A stretch of 64,000 nucleotides of DNA from Eubacterium sp. OM08-24 (GCF_003438075.1 NZ_QSTA01000004.1:1-64000); one strand, 5' to 3'. Positions 52,454 to 61,711 are shown, counted from the first letter of the stretch. Notes: a model not told the origin generated them from the letters alone. Program-made: numbers and translations.

Positions 52454-54109
52454 ATGGCAGAAGATAAAAGGAAAGAGCTTTCGGCTGAAGAACGAAGAAA
52501 AATTCAAAAACAGAGAAAGCAGGCTGCCAAAGAGGCACAAAAGTACCATAAAAGCAAGGAAAAGGCAGCAAAATCCTCCTCAGGACAGAAAAAAAAGAGC
52601 GGTGCGAATAAGCAGAATGATGCTAAAAATCGTGATGAAATCAAAAAGCCGAACACTGCTCCGTCAAAGAAAAAAACAAGCGCACAAAAATCTAAGAGTA
52701 CAAAAAGCGAAAAAAAGCCTGAGAAAAAATCTCATAGCCAAATTGAGCAAAAACTAAATGAGCAGATGAAAAAGCAGAGAGATGACCTCAGCAAAGAAGA
52801 AAGATATATAAGAAAAAGCGAAAAGAAAATCAAAAATCTAAAGCCAAAGGCCTATGATGACGGTTTTTATATAGATGAGTTCGGTGAGCGCCAAAAGCAG
52901 CAAAGAGTTGCCCAAAGTATTCACGAGCAGGAAAATGAAAAAGTTAAGCGCCTTAAAAAGCCTATGACTTCAAATCAAATTAAAAAACGCCGAATTATGG
53001 CGTCGGTTATCACTTGCGGCGTGGTTCTCGTTATAGGCATTATTTTGTCTTTAACCGTTCTCTTTAAAACAGAAAAAATTGAGATTGAGGGCGACAGCTT
53101 TTACAGCGAGGAGCAGATTCTTTCATTCGCAAATGTTGCTTTGCAGAGTAATATTTTTGTGGGTAAAATGACGGCAACTCCAGATAAGATTGCAGAAAAA
53201 CTGCCGTATGTTGAGTCTGCAAAGGTTGACTTTGTTATTCCTGACACAATTAAAATTACAATACAGGATGCTGTACCGTCATATGTAATTGTAAATGACG
53301 GCAAGTTCTTGCTTATAAGCTCAAAGGGCAGAATACTTGATGTTATGACTGACAATTCATCAAATTATCCTGTACTTTCAAGCAGCGCACTTCAAACAAC
53401 AACTATCGGCGACTATGTATCATACAGCGATGAAAATGTGCCTGTAATTCTTGAAGAAATTTCCGACTCGTTAAGCAAAAACGAATTTAAAGGAATAACG
53501 GGTATTGATGTTACAAATACAGCGAATATAAAGCTTGTTTATGACAACAGAATAGCTGTTATTATCGGTTTGCCGGAAGATATTGATTACAAAATCAGAA
53601 CGGCAATGGCGATAATAACCGAAAAGCTTGACCCTAACAAAACAGGCGCAATTTACGGTACACTTGATGTTTCGTCTTGCAGTACAAACAAGACTTCAAG
53701 ATTTAATCCGAACGAAACTATTGCGGTTACAACCGCTCCGACAGGCACTGTAAACCCAACTCAGGGTACAGCTGACGCATCTGAACCCGCAACAACGCAG
53801 GGAGCAACGCTTGCAACGAACAGTAATGGCGAGTATATCGGCGTATTCCCCGACACAGGTCTTGATATTGGCAACGGAATACTTGCTTTTGATACAAACG
53901 GCGATGGTATTGCCGATTGCTTTGATACCGATGGTGACGGATACGCAGATGTATTCGGCTCGCTGAACAGCTCGTCAGATTCGGGAAGTACCGATAATTC
54001 CGATAACGGTTCAAACAGCTATTCTGACGGCAGTGACGGATACAACAGCGGCGAACCGTCAGAAGATCATTCGACGCAGTACGATGACCCGAATAATTCG
54101 TATTTATAA
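52454..54109 (+). CDS. divIB: DivIB/FtsQ-like division protein with extended tails
   Basis: A 551-residue bitopic protein, about twice the usual 250-300. The cytoplasmic N-terminus (1-178) is highly charged and Lys-rich. One transmembrane helix (about 183-205; ASVITCGVVLVIGIILSL) and a POTRA domain (FKTEKIEIEGDSFYSEEQIL) plus FtsQ beta domain (to about 405) follow. The C-terminal tail (about 410-551) is Thr/Ser/Asn-rich and holds tandem calcium-loop motifs DTNGDGIADCFDTDGDGYAD (about 480-500), like dockerin or TSP3 loops. POTRA and position between murA and ftsZ support DivIB. RBS AAGGAGG. Confidence 0.9.
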   Translation: MAEDKRKELSAEERRKIQKQRKQAAKEAQKYHKSKEKAAKSSSGQKKKSGANKQNDAKNRDEIKKPNTAPSKKKTSAQKSKSTKSEKKPEKKSHSQIEQKLNEQMKKQRDDLSKEERYIRKSEKKIKNLKPKAYDDGFYIDEFGERQKQQRVAQSIHEQENEKVKRLKKPMTSNQIKKRRIMASVITCGVVLVIGIILSLTVLFKTEKIEIEGDSFYSEEQILSFANVALQSNIFVGKMTATPDKIAEKLPYVESAKVDFVIPDTIKITIQDAVPSYVIVNDGKFLLISSKGRILDVMTDNSSNYPVLSSSALQTTTIGDYVSYSDENVPVILEEISDSLSKNEFKGITGIDVTNTANIKLVYDNRIAVIIGLPEDIDYKIRTAMAIITEKLDPNKTGAIYGTLDVSSCSTNKTSRFNPNETIAVTTAPTGTVNPTQGTADASEPATTQGATLATNSNGEYIGVFPDTGLDIGNGILAFDTNGDGIADCFDTDGDGYADVFGSLNSSSDSGSTDNSDNGSNSYSDGSDGYNSGEPSEDHSTQYDDPNNSYL

Positions 54110-54220
54110 TTCTTATATGTAAATATTTGACATAATAAAAAGCATTTTAGAGAAAAATATATTTGTATAAACAAATAGACAGAAAATGGAATTTGGTAAT
54201 TAAAAAAACACGCAAAAGCA

Positions 54221-54249
54221 TTGATATTTTTACAAAAGTGTGTTAATAT
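54221..54249 (+). promoter_or_regulatory. Separate promoter of ftsZ
   Basis: TTGATA, 17-base spacer, TAATAT in the 216-base gap between divIB and ftsZ. Confidence 0.7.
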
Positions 54250-54325
54250 ATGAATTATAATCGCCTTAAATGTGATATTATGATTTATAGACGGAATGAA
54301 CATAGACAACAAGGAGGATGTTTAA

Positions 54326-55429
54326 ATGGCTTTTGAACTTGAATTGGAAAATGAGTATATGCCTAAAATTAAAGTAATCGGTGTTGGTGGCGGCGGCGGT
54401 AACGCTGTAAACCGCATGGTTGATATGGGAGTTAAGAATGTTGAATTTATCGCTGTAAATACAGATGAGCACGTTCTCAGACTTTCAAAGGCTTCACAGA
54501 AGGTACAGATCGGTGAGAAACTTACAAAGGGTAAGGGTGCCGGTTCTAAGCCTGACATTGGTAAGAGCGCAGCTGAAGAAAGCAATGACGAAATTGCAGC
54601 TCTCCTTAAGGATACAGATATGGTATTTGTTACTGCCGGTATGGGCGGCGGCACAGGTACAGGTGCAGCTCCTGTTGTAGCTAAGATTGCCAAGGATATG
54701 GGTATTCTTACAGTAGGCGTTGTTACAAAGCCGTTCGCTTTTGAGGGCAAGAGAAGAATGACACAGGCAGAGCAGGGTATTGCTGAGCTTTCAGCTTGTG
54801 TTGATTCACTTATCATTGTTCCTAACGAAAGATTAAAATATGTTTCAGAAACAAGCATCACACTTCAGAACGCATTTGCTATTGCAGATGATGTTTTAAG
54901 ACAGGGTGTTCAGAGTATTTCTGACCTTATTCTCCTTCCGGGTCTTGTAAACCTTGACTTTGCCGATGTTACTTCTGTAATGAAGGATGCCGGTTATGCT
55001 CATATGGGTATGGGCAGTGCAACAGGCAAAGATAAGGCTACTGTTGCTGCTGATATGGCTATTTCAAGCCCACTTCTCGAAACTTCAATTGACGGCGCTA
55101 AGGGTCTTATCATTAATATTACAGCTTCTGCAGATGTAAGCCTTGATGATATTGACGCTGCATCCACAATGATTAAAGATAAGGTATCTGAAGACGCTAA
55201 CATCATTTGGGGTGCTGTTATTGACGATAAGATGGAAGATGCTATCAGCGTAACTGTTATTGCTACAGGTTTTAATGCCGACAGTCAGGTTGCTAAGAAA
55301 AAAGTTGAGGATAGTTTCCTTACAGAGGAGAAAAAACCAACTTCCGCACCTGCTGAAAAGTCAAAGAAAGATGTTACAGACGATGATGACGATACTTTCT
55401 ATGACATTATGTCAATCTTCAATAAATAA
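54326..55429 (+). CDS. ftsZ: Cell division protein FtsZ
   Basis: A 367-residue tubulin-like GTPase that forms the division ring. Tubulin signature GGGTGTG at about 107-113, [14 protein letters not shown] at the N-terminus, T7 loop [15 protein letters not shown]. The C-terminal end is [15 protein letters not shown] and not the usual (D/E)IPxFLR-type peptide that binds FtsA, SepF or ZipA, so its membrane tether contact may differ. RBS AAGGAGG. Last gene of the cluster. Confidence 0.98.
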   Translation: MAFELELENEYMPKIKVIGVGGGGGNAVNRMVDMGVKNVEFIAVNTDEHVLRLSKASQKVQIGEKLTKGKGAGSKPDIGKSAAEESNDEIAALLKDTDMVFVTAGMGGGTGTGAAPVVAKIAKDMGILTVGVVTKPFAFEGKRRMTQAEQGIAELSACVDSLIIVPNERLKYVSETSITLQNAFAIADDVLRQGVQSISDLILLPGLVNLDFADVTSVMKDAGYAHMGMGSATGKDKATVAADMAISSPLLETSIDGAKGLIINITASADVSLDDIDAASTMIKDKVSEDANIIWGAVIDDKMEDAISVTVIATGFNADSQVAKKKVEDSFLTEEKKPTSAPAEKSKKDVTDDDDDTFYDIMSIFNK

Positions 55430-55446
55430 TTATACTTAAAATTTAA

Positions 55447-55476
55447 GGAGCTGTAAAAAAACAGCTCCGATTTTTT
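55447..55476 (+). terminator. Terminator of ftsZ
   Basis: GGAGCTGT pairs with ACAGCTCC, followed by T6. Confidence 0.9.
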
Positions 55477-55502
55477 AAAATTATTTATGCAGAAACTGCA
55501 TA

Positions 55503-55536
55503 GCATAATGCAAAAACATTACAATTCGCATTATGC
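55503..55536. repeat. Inverted repeat upstream of the acyl-CoA synthetase
   Basis: GCATAATGC (55503-55511) and its exact reverse complement GCATTATGC (55528-55536) with a 16-base loop. A second, shorter inverted repeat CAGGT...ACCTG lies at about 55596-55616. Possible operator or RNA hairpin. The remaining gap up to 55716 shows no gene. Confidence 0.55.
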
Positions 55537-55716
55537 GGAGTGTTGTATTTATTGGGGGAATTGTTTATAATAAAAACATAATAAAATATTCTTGCAGGTT
55601 GGTGACGATTGACCTGTTGTATGTACTGATTAGTAATAGTAGAAAATTTAATTTTATTAATTATGGCAATTTATCGCTGTAATTATTATCTTAGTATTAA
55701 TATTTAGGAGATAATT

Positions 55717-57366
55717 ATGCAGTTATTTAAGAATTTTTGTGACTATACACTTGATAAAAACGGTGTGCTTGAAAAATTTGAATTAAAGTATCCCGAAAAT
55801 TACAATTTCGGTTATGATGTTGTAGATGAAATGGCAAAGTGCGCACCAAACGATATTGCTGTTCAGTGGACAAATGTTCATAATGAAAGAAAGACATTTA
55901 CTTTTTCTGATATTGCAACTTTGAGCAATAAAGCGGCTAACGCATTAAGAAATAACGGAGTAAAAAAAGGTGATAAGGTACTTGTGATTTTAAAGAGAAA
56001 TTACGAGTATTGGTACATTGTGCCTGCTTTGCATAAGCTCGGTGCGGTTGTTATTCCTGCAACAAATATGCTTACCCTTGATGATATTACCTACCGTATT
56101 GAAACTGCTGATATTAAATTCGCAGTTTCAACTCCTGATGATGTTACAGCCGAAACTTTGGTGCAGGCAAAGACAGTAAAATCTCAACTTGAAAAAGTAT
56201 TTGTGGTTCGCAGAGATGTTGAGGGCAGCATTAACCTTACAAAGGAAATTGAAAATGCTGACGAAAACCTTGAAAGAGTACAGACGAAAGCAAAAGAGCC
56301 GATGCTGATTTATTTTACATCAGGCACAACGGGTTATCCAAAAGCAGTTATGCACGACCACACCTACACGCTTGCACACATTATCACCGCTAAGTTTTGG
56401 CAGAATGTCAAGGAAAACGGTCTTCACCTTACGGTAGCGGAAACAGGCTGGGGTAAAGCATCATGGGGTAAAATTTACGGTCAGTGGCTCTGCGGCTGCG
56501 GAGTTATGGTGTATGACTTTGATATTTTTTCACCTGATAAACTATTAAAGGTGATTGAAGATTTTAAGGTAACTTCTTTTTGTGCACCTCCTACGGTTTA
56601 CAGATATTTTATCAAAAAAGATATGAAGAAATTCGATTTGTCACACCTTGAGCACATTACAACAGCAGGTGAGGCACTTAATCCGGAAGTGTTTGAGCAG
56701 GTACATAAGCAAACAGGATTGCAGATTATGGAGGGATTCGGACAGACCGAATCTGTATTAATGCTCGGTAATTTGGTCGGAAGTACGGCTAAAATCGGTT
56801 CACTCGGCAAGCCTACACCCCTTTATAATATTATGATTGCCGACAACGAGGGTAACAGACTGCCTGCAAATGAAGTTGGAGAAATCGTTGTAATTCCGTC
56901 AGAAAATCAACACGGCATATTTATGGGTTATTGCGGAAATGAAGATTTGTACGCAAATGTGTGGAAATACGGCATATATCATACAGGTGATACTGCTTAT
57001 ATGGATGATGACGGCTATTATTGGTATGTGGGCAGAATTGACGACCTTATTAAAACAAGAGGTTACAGAGTAGGCCCGTTTGAAATAGAGAATGTGCTTA
57101 TGGAGCATCCTGCCGTTATGGAATGTGCGGTAACGGGCGTTCCCGATAAAGCAAGAGGTCAGGCGATTAAGGCGACAATCCACCTTGCCAAAGGATTTGA
57201 TAAAAGCAAAGAGCTTATGCAGGATATAAAGCACTTTGTAAATTCAAAGGTTGCATCATATAAGCATATTCAGCATATTGAATTTATTGACGAAATGCCA
57301 AAGACTATCAGCGGTAAAATTAAGAGAATAGATATTAGAGATATTGACAGAACAAAAATCGATTGA
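55717..57366 (+). CDS. AMP-forming acyl-CoA synthetase
   Basis: A 549-residue adenylate-forming enzyme that activates a carboxylic acid to its CoA thioester. Motifs: P-loop YFTSGTTGYPKAVMH, MEGFGQTES, YHTGDTAYMDDDGYYWYVGRIDDLIKTRGYRVG and the C-terminal catalytic lysine in KTISGKIKR. Of the medium-chain/acetyl-CoA synthetase-like type (GWGKASWGKIYGQW). Substrate may be a short or medium-chain fatty acid or an aromatic acid. Monocistronic, with possible operator upstream. Confidence 0.92.
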   Translation: MQLFKNFCDYTLDKNGVLEKFELKYPENYNFGYDVVDEMAKCAPNDIAVQWTNVHNERKTFTFSDIATLSNKAANALRNNGVKKGDKVLVILKRNYEYWYIVPALHKLGAVVIPATNMLTLDDITYRIETADIKFAVSTPDDVTAETLVQAKTVKSQLEKVFVVRRDVEGSINLTKEIENADENLERVQTKAKEPMLIYFTSGTTGYPKAVMHDHTYTLAHIITAKFWQNVKENGLHLTVAETGWGKASWGKIYGQWLCGCGVMVYDFDIFSPDKLLKVIEDFKVTSFCAPPTVYRYFIKKDMKKFDLSHLEHITTAGEALNPEVFEQVHKQTGLQIMEGFGQTESVLMLGNLVGSTAKIGSLGKPTPLYNIMIADNEGNRLPANEVGEIVVIPSENQHGIFMGYCGNEDLYANVWKYGIYHTGDTAYMDDDGYYWYVGRIDDLIKTRGYRVGPFEIENVLMEHPAVMECAVTGVPDKARGQAIKATIHLAKGFDKSKELMQDIKHFVNSKVASYKHIQHIEFIDEMPKTISGKIKRIDIRDIDRTKID

Positions 57367-57396
57367 TGATTGTGATATGTAATTTCTATAAGCAAA

Positions 57397-57432
57397 AAAG
57401 CCTTGCTTTCAATCTGAGAAAGCAAGGCTTTG
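57397..57432 (+). terminator. Terminator of the acyl-CoA synthetase gene
   Basis: AAGCCTTGCTTTC pairs with GAAAGCAAGGCTT, followed by a T-rich tail. Confidence 0.85.
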
Positions 57433-57543
57433 TCTGTGTAACTGTTAAGTTGTGGTTTAGAAAAATACTTTGCAGATATATTCTGATAAACTATAATTCT
57501 CCCAACTTTTTAATTGATAGCCTAAAAACTAAGCATAACACAA

Positions 57544-57578
57544 CGAAAAATGCCGTTCTGATTGCAGAACGGCATTGA
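57544..57578 (-). terminator. Terminator of rpmB
   Basis: AATGCCGTTCTG pairs with CAGAACGGCATT. On the minus strand a T-run follows. Confidence 0.8.
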
Positions 57579-57594
57579 TTTTCGACTGTCTGTA

Positions 57595-57783
57595 TTAGTT
57601 TGCTCTGGTAACCTTACCTGAACGTAAGCAACGGGTGCAAGCATATACACGCTTTGGAGAGCCATCAACAATAGCCTTTACACGCTGTACATTAGGCTTC
57701 CAAGTTCTGTTGGAACGTCTGTGTGAGTGAGATACCTTGATGCCGAACTTTACATCCTTACCGCAGAAATCACATTTTGCCAT
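57595..57783 (-). CDS. rpmB: 50S ribosomal protein L28
   Basis: A 62-residue basic ribosomal protein. MAKCDFCGKD at the start and CTRCLRSGKV near the end give four cysteines (CxxC...CxxC) for zinc, the C+ form that needs zinc. SHSHRRSNRTWKPNVQRV is typical. RBS AAGGAGG before the ATG. Lone gene, opposite to its neighbours. Confidence 0.97.
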   Translation of the reverse strand: MAKCDFCGKDVKFGIKVSHSHRRSNRTWKPNVQRVKAIVDGSPKRVYACTRCLRSGKVTRAN

Positions 57784-58071
57784 GCGTCTGCACCTCCTTA
57801 AAAATCATTTTTCACATCTAACTTTGTTATAATAACAGAAAACGAACAAAAATGCAAGTGTTTTTTTAAAATTTCTTTTCTTGTTTTTTTATTTGCTTTA
57901 TTATATAATAGTAATTATATATAGCTTAGGCGTGATTTTTATCTTTATGATAGATAAATTTCGCTCTGAGATATCGTTTAAATGGCTGCTTTTTTGTTTT
58001 TGCTTGTTTTGTGGAAAATTAATGCCTTTAAAAACAAAATCAATTGCTAAATAAAAATTTGGAGGATAATT
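57784..58071. other. Divergent gap between rpmB and the M50 protease gene
   Basis: A/T-rich, with TATATAATAGTAATTATATATA-like sequence near 57900-57922. It must hold promoters for both sides, but no clear -35/-10 pair was singled out. Confidence 0.4.
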
Positions 58072-58767
58072 ATGTTACAACAGATTTTTTCAGGCTCGTT
58101 TAATTTTTACGATGTTGTAGCCTATCTGGTAGCAGTTTTACTTATTATATTTTTAATTTTGCCGTTTCACGAGTGGGCGCACGCTTTTGTTGCGTATTTA
58201 CTTGGTGACAAAGAGGCAAAAAGCCGTGGCAGATTAACGCTCAATCCTATAAGCCATATTGACATAGTAGGTGCGCTTGCTATGATATTTGTCGGCTTTG
58301 GTTGGGCAAAGCCTGTACCTATCAATCCCAATAACTTTAAAAAGCCAAAGCTGGGTATGGCGCTTTGCGCTCTTGCAGGTCCTGTGGCAAATCTTCTTGC
58401 GGCATATGTAGGTTTGATTATTTATTATATTTTAGCTCTTGCGTTTCCGTCATTCTTTTATTTGAATGACATAGGACTTATGATAAGAAGTTTTTTTGCC
58501 TTTTATGCATCTTGTAATGTCAGTCTTGCGGTATTTAACTTTATTCCGATTCCACCGCTTGACGGTTCAAAGATTTTATTTGCATTCTTGCCTTATAAGG
58601 CAATTGCATTTATGACAAAGTATGAAACAATTTTCTCTTTGGCACTTATCTTTTTAATCTTTACGGGCGGTCTTAGTACGGTGCTTGGTTTTGCCACAAA
58701 CGAAATTTTGAATTTCTTAAGCAATATGGCATTGAGCCCTGTCAGATTTTTTGCAGAATTATTTTAA
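58072..58767 (+). CDS. M50-family site-2 membrane protease
   Basis: A 231-residue integral membrane zinc protease with about five helices. The zinc site HEWAHA (HExxH) lies in the first helix (about 38-43), and the third ligand is in FNFIPIPPLDGSKILF (NxxPxxxLDG). No PDZ or CBS domain, so it is the short YwhC/YwmF-type. Substrates unknown. RBS TTGGAGG. scpA follows after 11 bases, so it is the first gene of that operon. Confidence 0.92.
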   Translation: MLQQIFSGSFNFYDVVAYLVAVLLIIFLILPFHEWAHAFVAYLLGDKEAKSRGRLTLNPISHIDIVGALAMIFVGFGWAKPVPINPNNFKKPKLGMALCALAGPVANLLAAYVGLIIYYILALAFPSFFYLNDIGLMIRSFFAFYASCNVSLAVFNFIPIPPLDGSKILFAFLPYKAIAFMTKYETIFSLALIFLIFTGGLSTVLGFATNEILNFLSNMALSPVRFFAELF

Positions 58768-58778
58768 GAGGTAGAGCT

Positions 58779-59507
58779 ATGGATTCACAGCCGTTGCAAT
58801 ACAGGTTGGAGGCATTTGAAGGCCCGCTTGATTTATTGCTTACCCTGATTTCAAAAAACAAAATAGATATTTACGATATACCGATAGCCGAGCTTATTGA
58901 ACAGTACCTTGAGCAAATTAAGGTTATGCAGGAAAATCAGCTTGACATTGAGTCGGAATTTCTTACAATGGCGTCAAGACTTGTTTATATAAAGTCAGTA
59001 ATGTTGCTCCCTAAGTATGAAGAAGAGGTTGAAGAACTTAAGAAAGAACTCACGGGACAGCTTATCGAATATGCAATCTGCCGTCAGATAGCCAAGAAAT
59101 TCAGTGAGATTTACGATTATGACAGCTTTTACAGAGAGGCGTCGCCTGTTGAATATGATCTCACATATAACCGTATTCATCCGAGCGAGGATATAGCAAA
59201 GGCATATGTAAGTGCAGTCGGAAGAGGAAAGCGTAAACTTCCGCCGCCGGAATCGGCATTCAGCGTAATTGTGGCACGAAAGTTTGTGTCTGTAAGCAGC
59301 CGAATTATTCATGTAATGCGTAAGCTGTGGAAAGGCAGAAGAATAGAGTATCAAGAACTTTTTGACGCCTGCGAAGAAAAGAGCGAACTTGTAGCAACTT
59401 TTCTTGCTACACTGGAACTTGTAAAAGGCAAGCGTGTTAGAGTTGACGGTGACGGCGACCACGCAATCGTTTATATGATAGATAACAAGGAGAACAAAAA
59501 TGTATGA
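58779..59507 (+). CDS. scpA: Segregation and condensation protein A
   Basis: A 242-residue kleisin that joins SMC and ScpB for chromosome condensation. N-terminal LEAFEGPLDLLLTLISKNKIDIYDI is the family signature. The middle region has TMASRLVYIKSVMLLP, and a winged helix ends the protein. Start ATG follows AGAGGTAG. The scpB ATG lies 8 bases inside its end. Confidence 0.96.
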   Translation: MDSQPLQYRLEAFEGPLDLLLTLISKNKIDIYDIPIAELIEQYLEQIKVMQENQLDIESEFLTMASRLVYIKSVMLLPKYEEEVEELKKELTGQLIEYAICRQIAKKFSEIYDYDSFYREASPVEYDLTYNRIHPSEDIAKAYVSAVGRGKRKLPPPESAFSVIVARKFVSVSSRIIHVMRKLWKGRRIEYQELFDACEEKSELVATFLATLELVKGKRVRVDGDGDHAIVYMIDNKENKNV

Positions 59508-60087
59508 TAAAAAAGCGGCAGTCGAGGCAATACTGTTTGCAAACGGTTCGCCTGTTGAGCCTGAAAAAATAGCACAGGCAATAGAAATGAAACCATCACA
59601 GGCCGAAAAATTAATTTTAGAGCTTATGGATGATTACGAAAAGCAGGAGAGGGGCATAAGAATAATTAAGCTGAATAAATCCTATCAGATGGTATCGGCT
59701 AAAAAATTTGCTCCCGAAATCCGTAAAGTTATGGACTTGCGCAGAAATACTCCGCTTTCGCAGGCGGCGCTTGAGGTGCTTGCCGTTGTTGCATACAATC
59801 AGCCTGTTACAAAGGCTTTTGTTGAGCAGGTCAGAGGTGTAGATTGCAGCGGTGTTCTCGGCAGTCTTACCACAAAGGGACTTGTCGAGGAAAAGGGCAG
59901 ACTTGAACTTCCGGGCAGACCGTTGCTTTACGGAACAACCGAGAACTTTTTAAGATGTTTTAATCTTGAAAGCATAGAAAATCTCCCTCCGCTTCCCGAA
60001 AGTGACAAAAACGCAAATTCGGAAGAAGAATCCGAAAAGGAACAGCCTGAGAATAATTCTAATGAAATAGAACAAAGTGACAAATAA
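59500..60087 (+). CDS. scpB: Segregation and condensation protein B
   Basis: A 195-residue partner of ScpA with two winged-helix domains (EAILFANGSPVEPEKIAQAI, LSQAALEVLAVVAYNQPVTK, VRGVDCSGVLGSLTTKGLVEE, GRPLLYGTTENFLRCF). The last 35 residues are an acidic tail. Overlaps scpA by 8 bases with RBS AAGGAGAA inside scpA. Confidence 0.96.
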   Translation: MYDKKAAVEAILFANGSPVEPEKIAQAIEMKPSQAEKLILELMDDYEKQERGIRIIKLNKSYQMVSAKKFAPEIRKVMDLRRNTPLSQAALEVLAVVAYNQPVTKAFVEQVRGVDCSGVLGSLTTKGLVEEKGRLELPGRPLLYGTTENFLRCFNLESIENLPPLPESDKNANSEEESEKEQPENNSNEIEQSDK

Positions 60088-60111
60088 CTAACTATAAACA
60101 GGGGAATATAA

Positions 60112-60669
60112 ATGTTTGACTTTCCGGAACATGAAAATAATTATTTATTTTCAAAATCAGACGACTTTACATTTTTTATAACAAGCAACAAAGGCTTTAC
60201 ACGATGCGGAACATATGAGGAATTGCATAAATCATGGCCGTATAATGAATATACAGATAAAATTCCGCAGGGATATGATGTTATTCATTTGGAAGAAAAA
60301 TTGGTTCAGCTTGAGTACGGCAAGGTTGTTTGGGTTAATAAAAAACCTAATGAAGATATTTTATTCAAGGGGTTTTTGCGTAGCTTAGAGCGTGAAGAAT
60401 TTAAATTTAAAGACAGTAAACTGTATAGTGTTATTAATTCAAATGAAGAAAGAATTAATTGTGTTGTAAACTCAAATGGAGAGTGTATCCCTTTTGGTGA
60501 TGATGGTTTGACAGAAAGTTACGATGAGGCTCTCAGAGTAGCTGTTGAATTATCTAAAAACGAAAATCTTAAGCCATGGTATAATCCGCATGATAAAAAG
60601 CCGGCTGACAACGGAAAACCAATACATTATATGGTTTGCAGAGTTTTGGATATGTTTAACTGGCATTAA
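60112..60669 (+). CDS. Protein of unknown function, 185 residues
   Basis: No recognised family. The protein is hydrophilic, without signal or membrane helix, rich in aromatic and charged residues (YLFSKSDDFTFFITSNKGFT, WPYNEYTDKIPQGYDVIHL, VVWVNKKPNEDILFKGFL, KPWYNPHDKKPADNGKP). RBS CAGGGGAAT. Sits between scpB and a TfoX-like gene, with lower GC than both sides, so this pair may have been inserted into a conserved scp-ytf-dac gene group. An immunity-type protein would fit size and composition, but there is no proof. Confidence 0.7.
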   Translation: MFDFPEHENNYLFSKSDDFTFFITSNKGFTRCGTYEELHKSWPYNEYTDKIPQGYDVIHLEEKLVQLEYGKVVWVNKKPNEDILFKGFLRSLEREEFKFKDSKLYSVINSNEERINCVVNSNGECIPFGDDGLTESYDEALRVAVELSKNENLKPWYNPHDKKPADNGKPIHYMVCRVLDMFNWH

Positions 60670-60688
60670 ATTGAGGTGTATGCAGGTT

Positions 60689-61003
60689 ATGGCATCAAGC
60701 AAGGAATATTTGCAGTTTGTTTTAGGACAACTCTCCGATTTAGATGAAATTACTTATCGTGCTATGATGGGTGAATTTATTATTTACTATCGTGGTAAAA
60801 TAATAGGCGGAATATATGATGACAGATTACTTGTAAAGCCTGTAAAATCCGCAATCCAATATATTCCGACAGCTGTATATGAGCTGCCGTATGAGGGAGC
60901 AAAGGAAATGCTTTTGGTGGATGAAGTTGATAATAAAGATTTTTTGATAGGTTTATTCAATGCAATGTATGACGAATTACCGATGCCAAAGGCGAAAAAG
61001 TAG
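60689..61003 (+). CDS. TfoX N-terminal-like domain protein
   Basis: A 104-residue protein with the TfoX/Sxy N-terminal fold (MASSKEYLQFVLGQLSDLDEI, YRAMMGEFIIYYRGKIIGGI, LLVKPVKSA, GAKEMLLVDEV, LIGLFNAMYDELP). In gamma-proteobacteria the full-length TfoX switches on competence; stand-alone domains like this have unknown roles. ATG 60689 is preferred over 60680 because TGAGGTG at 60672-60678 is then spaced correctly and the family usually starts MASSKEYL. It follows the unknown gene at 60112 by 19 bases. Confidence 0.8.
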   Translation: MASSKEYLQFVLGQLSDLDEITYRAMMGEFIIYYRGKIIGGIYDDRLLVKPVKSAIQYIPTAVYELPYEGAKEMLLVDEVDNKDFLIGLFNAMYDELPMPKAKK

Positions 61004-61081
61004 GCAGTATTTATATTAAATCAGTAAGATTAAGTAAAATTGCTTTTAAAATGATAAACTAAACTCGGAGGAGGTTTTGCC

Positions 61082-61711
61082 TTGCTCTGGCTGTATATAC
61101 TGCTGGGGATAGTCTTGTTTTTTGCAATAATTCTTGCTATTCCCATAAAGGTCTGCGTTCAATATAAAAAACAATTCTTTTGCAGACTTCGCATAGGCTT
61201 TGTAAAGATTATTCTTTATCCGCCTGTGCCAAAGAAAAAGAAACCCAAAAAGAAGAAAAAAACCGAACAACCGCAAAAGCCTGCTCCAAAGGAAGAGAAA
61301 AAGCCTGAAAGTAATTTCTTAAAAGAGCTTGGACTTTCGGGTATTGTGAATTTGTTTTCAAAGATTGCCGAGCTTGCAAAAGGCGTATTAAAAGACTTTT
61401 TTGCACACATAATAATCAAAAGCTTTGCGCTAAGCATAAAAGTCGGAGGAAAAGACGCTTCCGATACGGCTATAAATTACGGCAAGGTTTGCTCGGTTGT
61501 CTATCCGCTGACAAGTGCGGTTATAAGTTCAATGAAATATACGCATTACGGTGTGGATATTCTTCCCGACTTTACGGAGGGTGCGGAAACCAGGATTGAG
61601 TTTTTTGCGATATTTAAAACAAGAATAGCACATCTTGTTAAAATAGTATTAAAACACGGCTTTAAGGCATTAAAAATGCTTATGGAGCTTAAAAATATAA
61701 AAGACAATTAA
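61082..61711 (+). CDS. DUF2953 (YtfI-like) membrane protein
   Basis: A 209-residue protein with one N-terminal membrane helix (about 1-22), then a Lys/Pro-rich stretch (KKKKPKKKKKTEQPQKPAPK) and the DUF2953 domain (about 90-205; GGKDASDTAINYGKVCSVVY, FTEGAETRIEFFAIFKTRIAH). The family goes with ytfJ (gerW) and is linked to sporulation, as here. TTG 61082 has GGAGGAGG 7 bases away. Confidence 0.85.
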   Translation: MLWLYILLGIVLFFAIILAIPIKVCVQYKKQFFCRLRIGFVKIILYPPVPKKKKPKKKKKTEQPQKPAPKEEKKPESNFLKELGLSGIVNLFSKIAELAKGVLKDFFAHIIIKSFALSIKVGGKDASDTAINYGKVCSVVYPLTSAVISSMKYTHYGVDILPDFTEGAETRIEFFAIFKTRIAHLVKIVLKHGFKALKMLMELKNIKDN

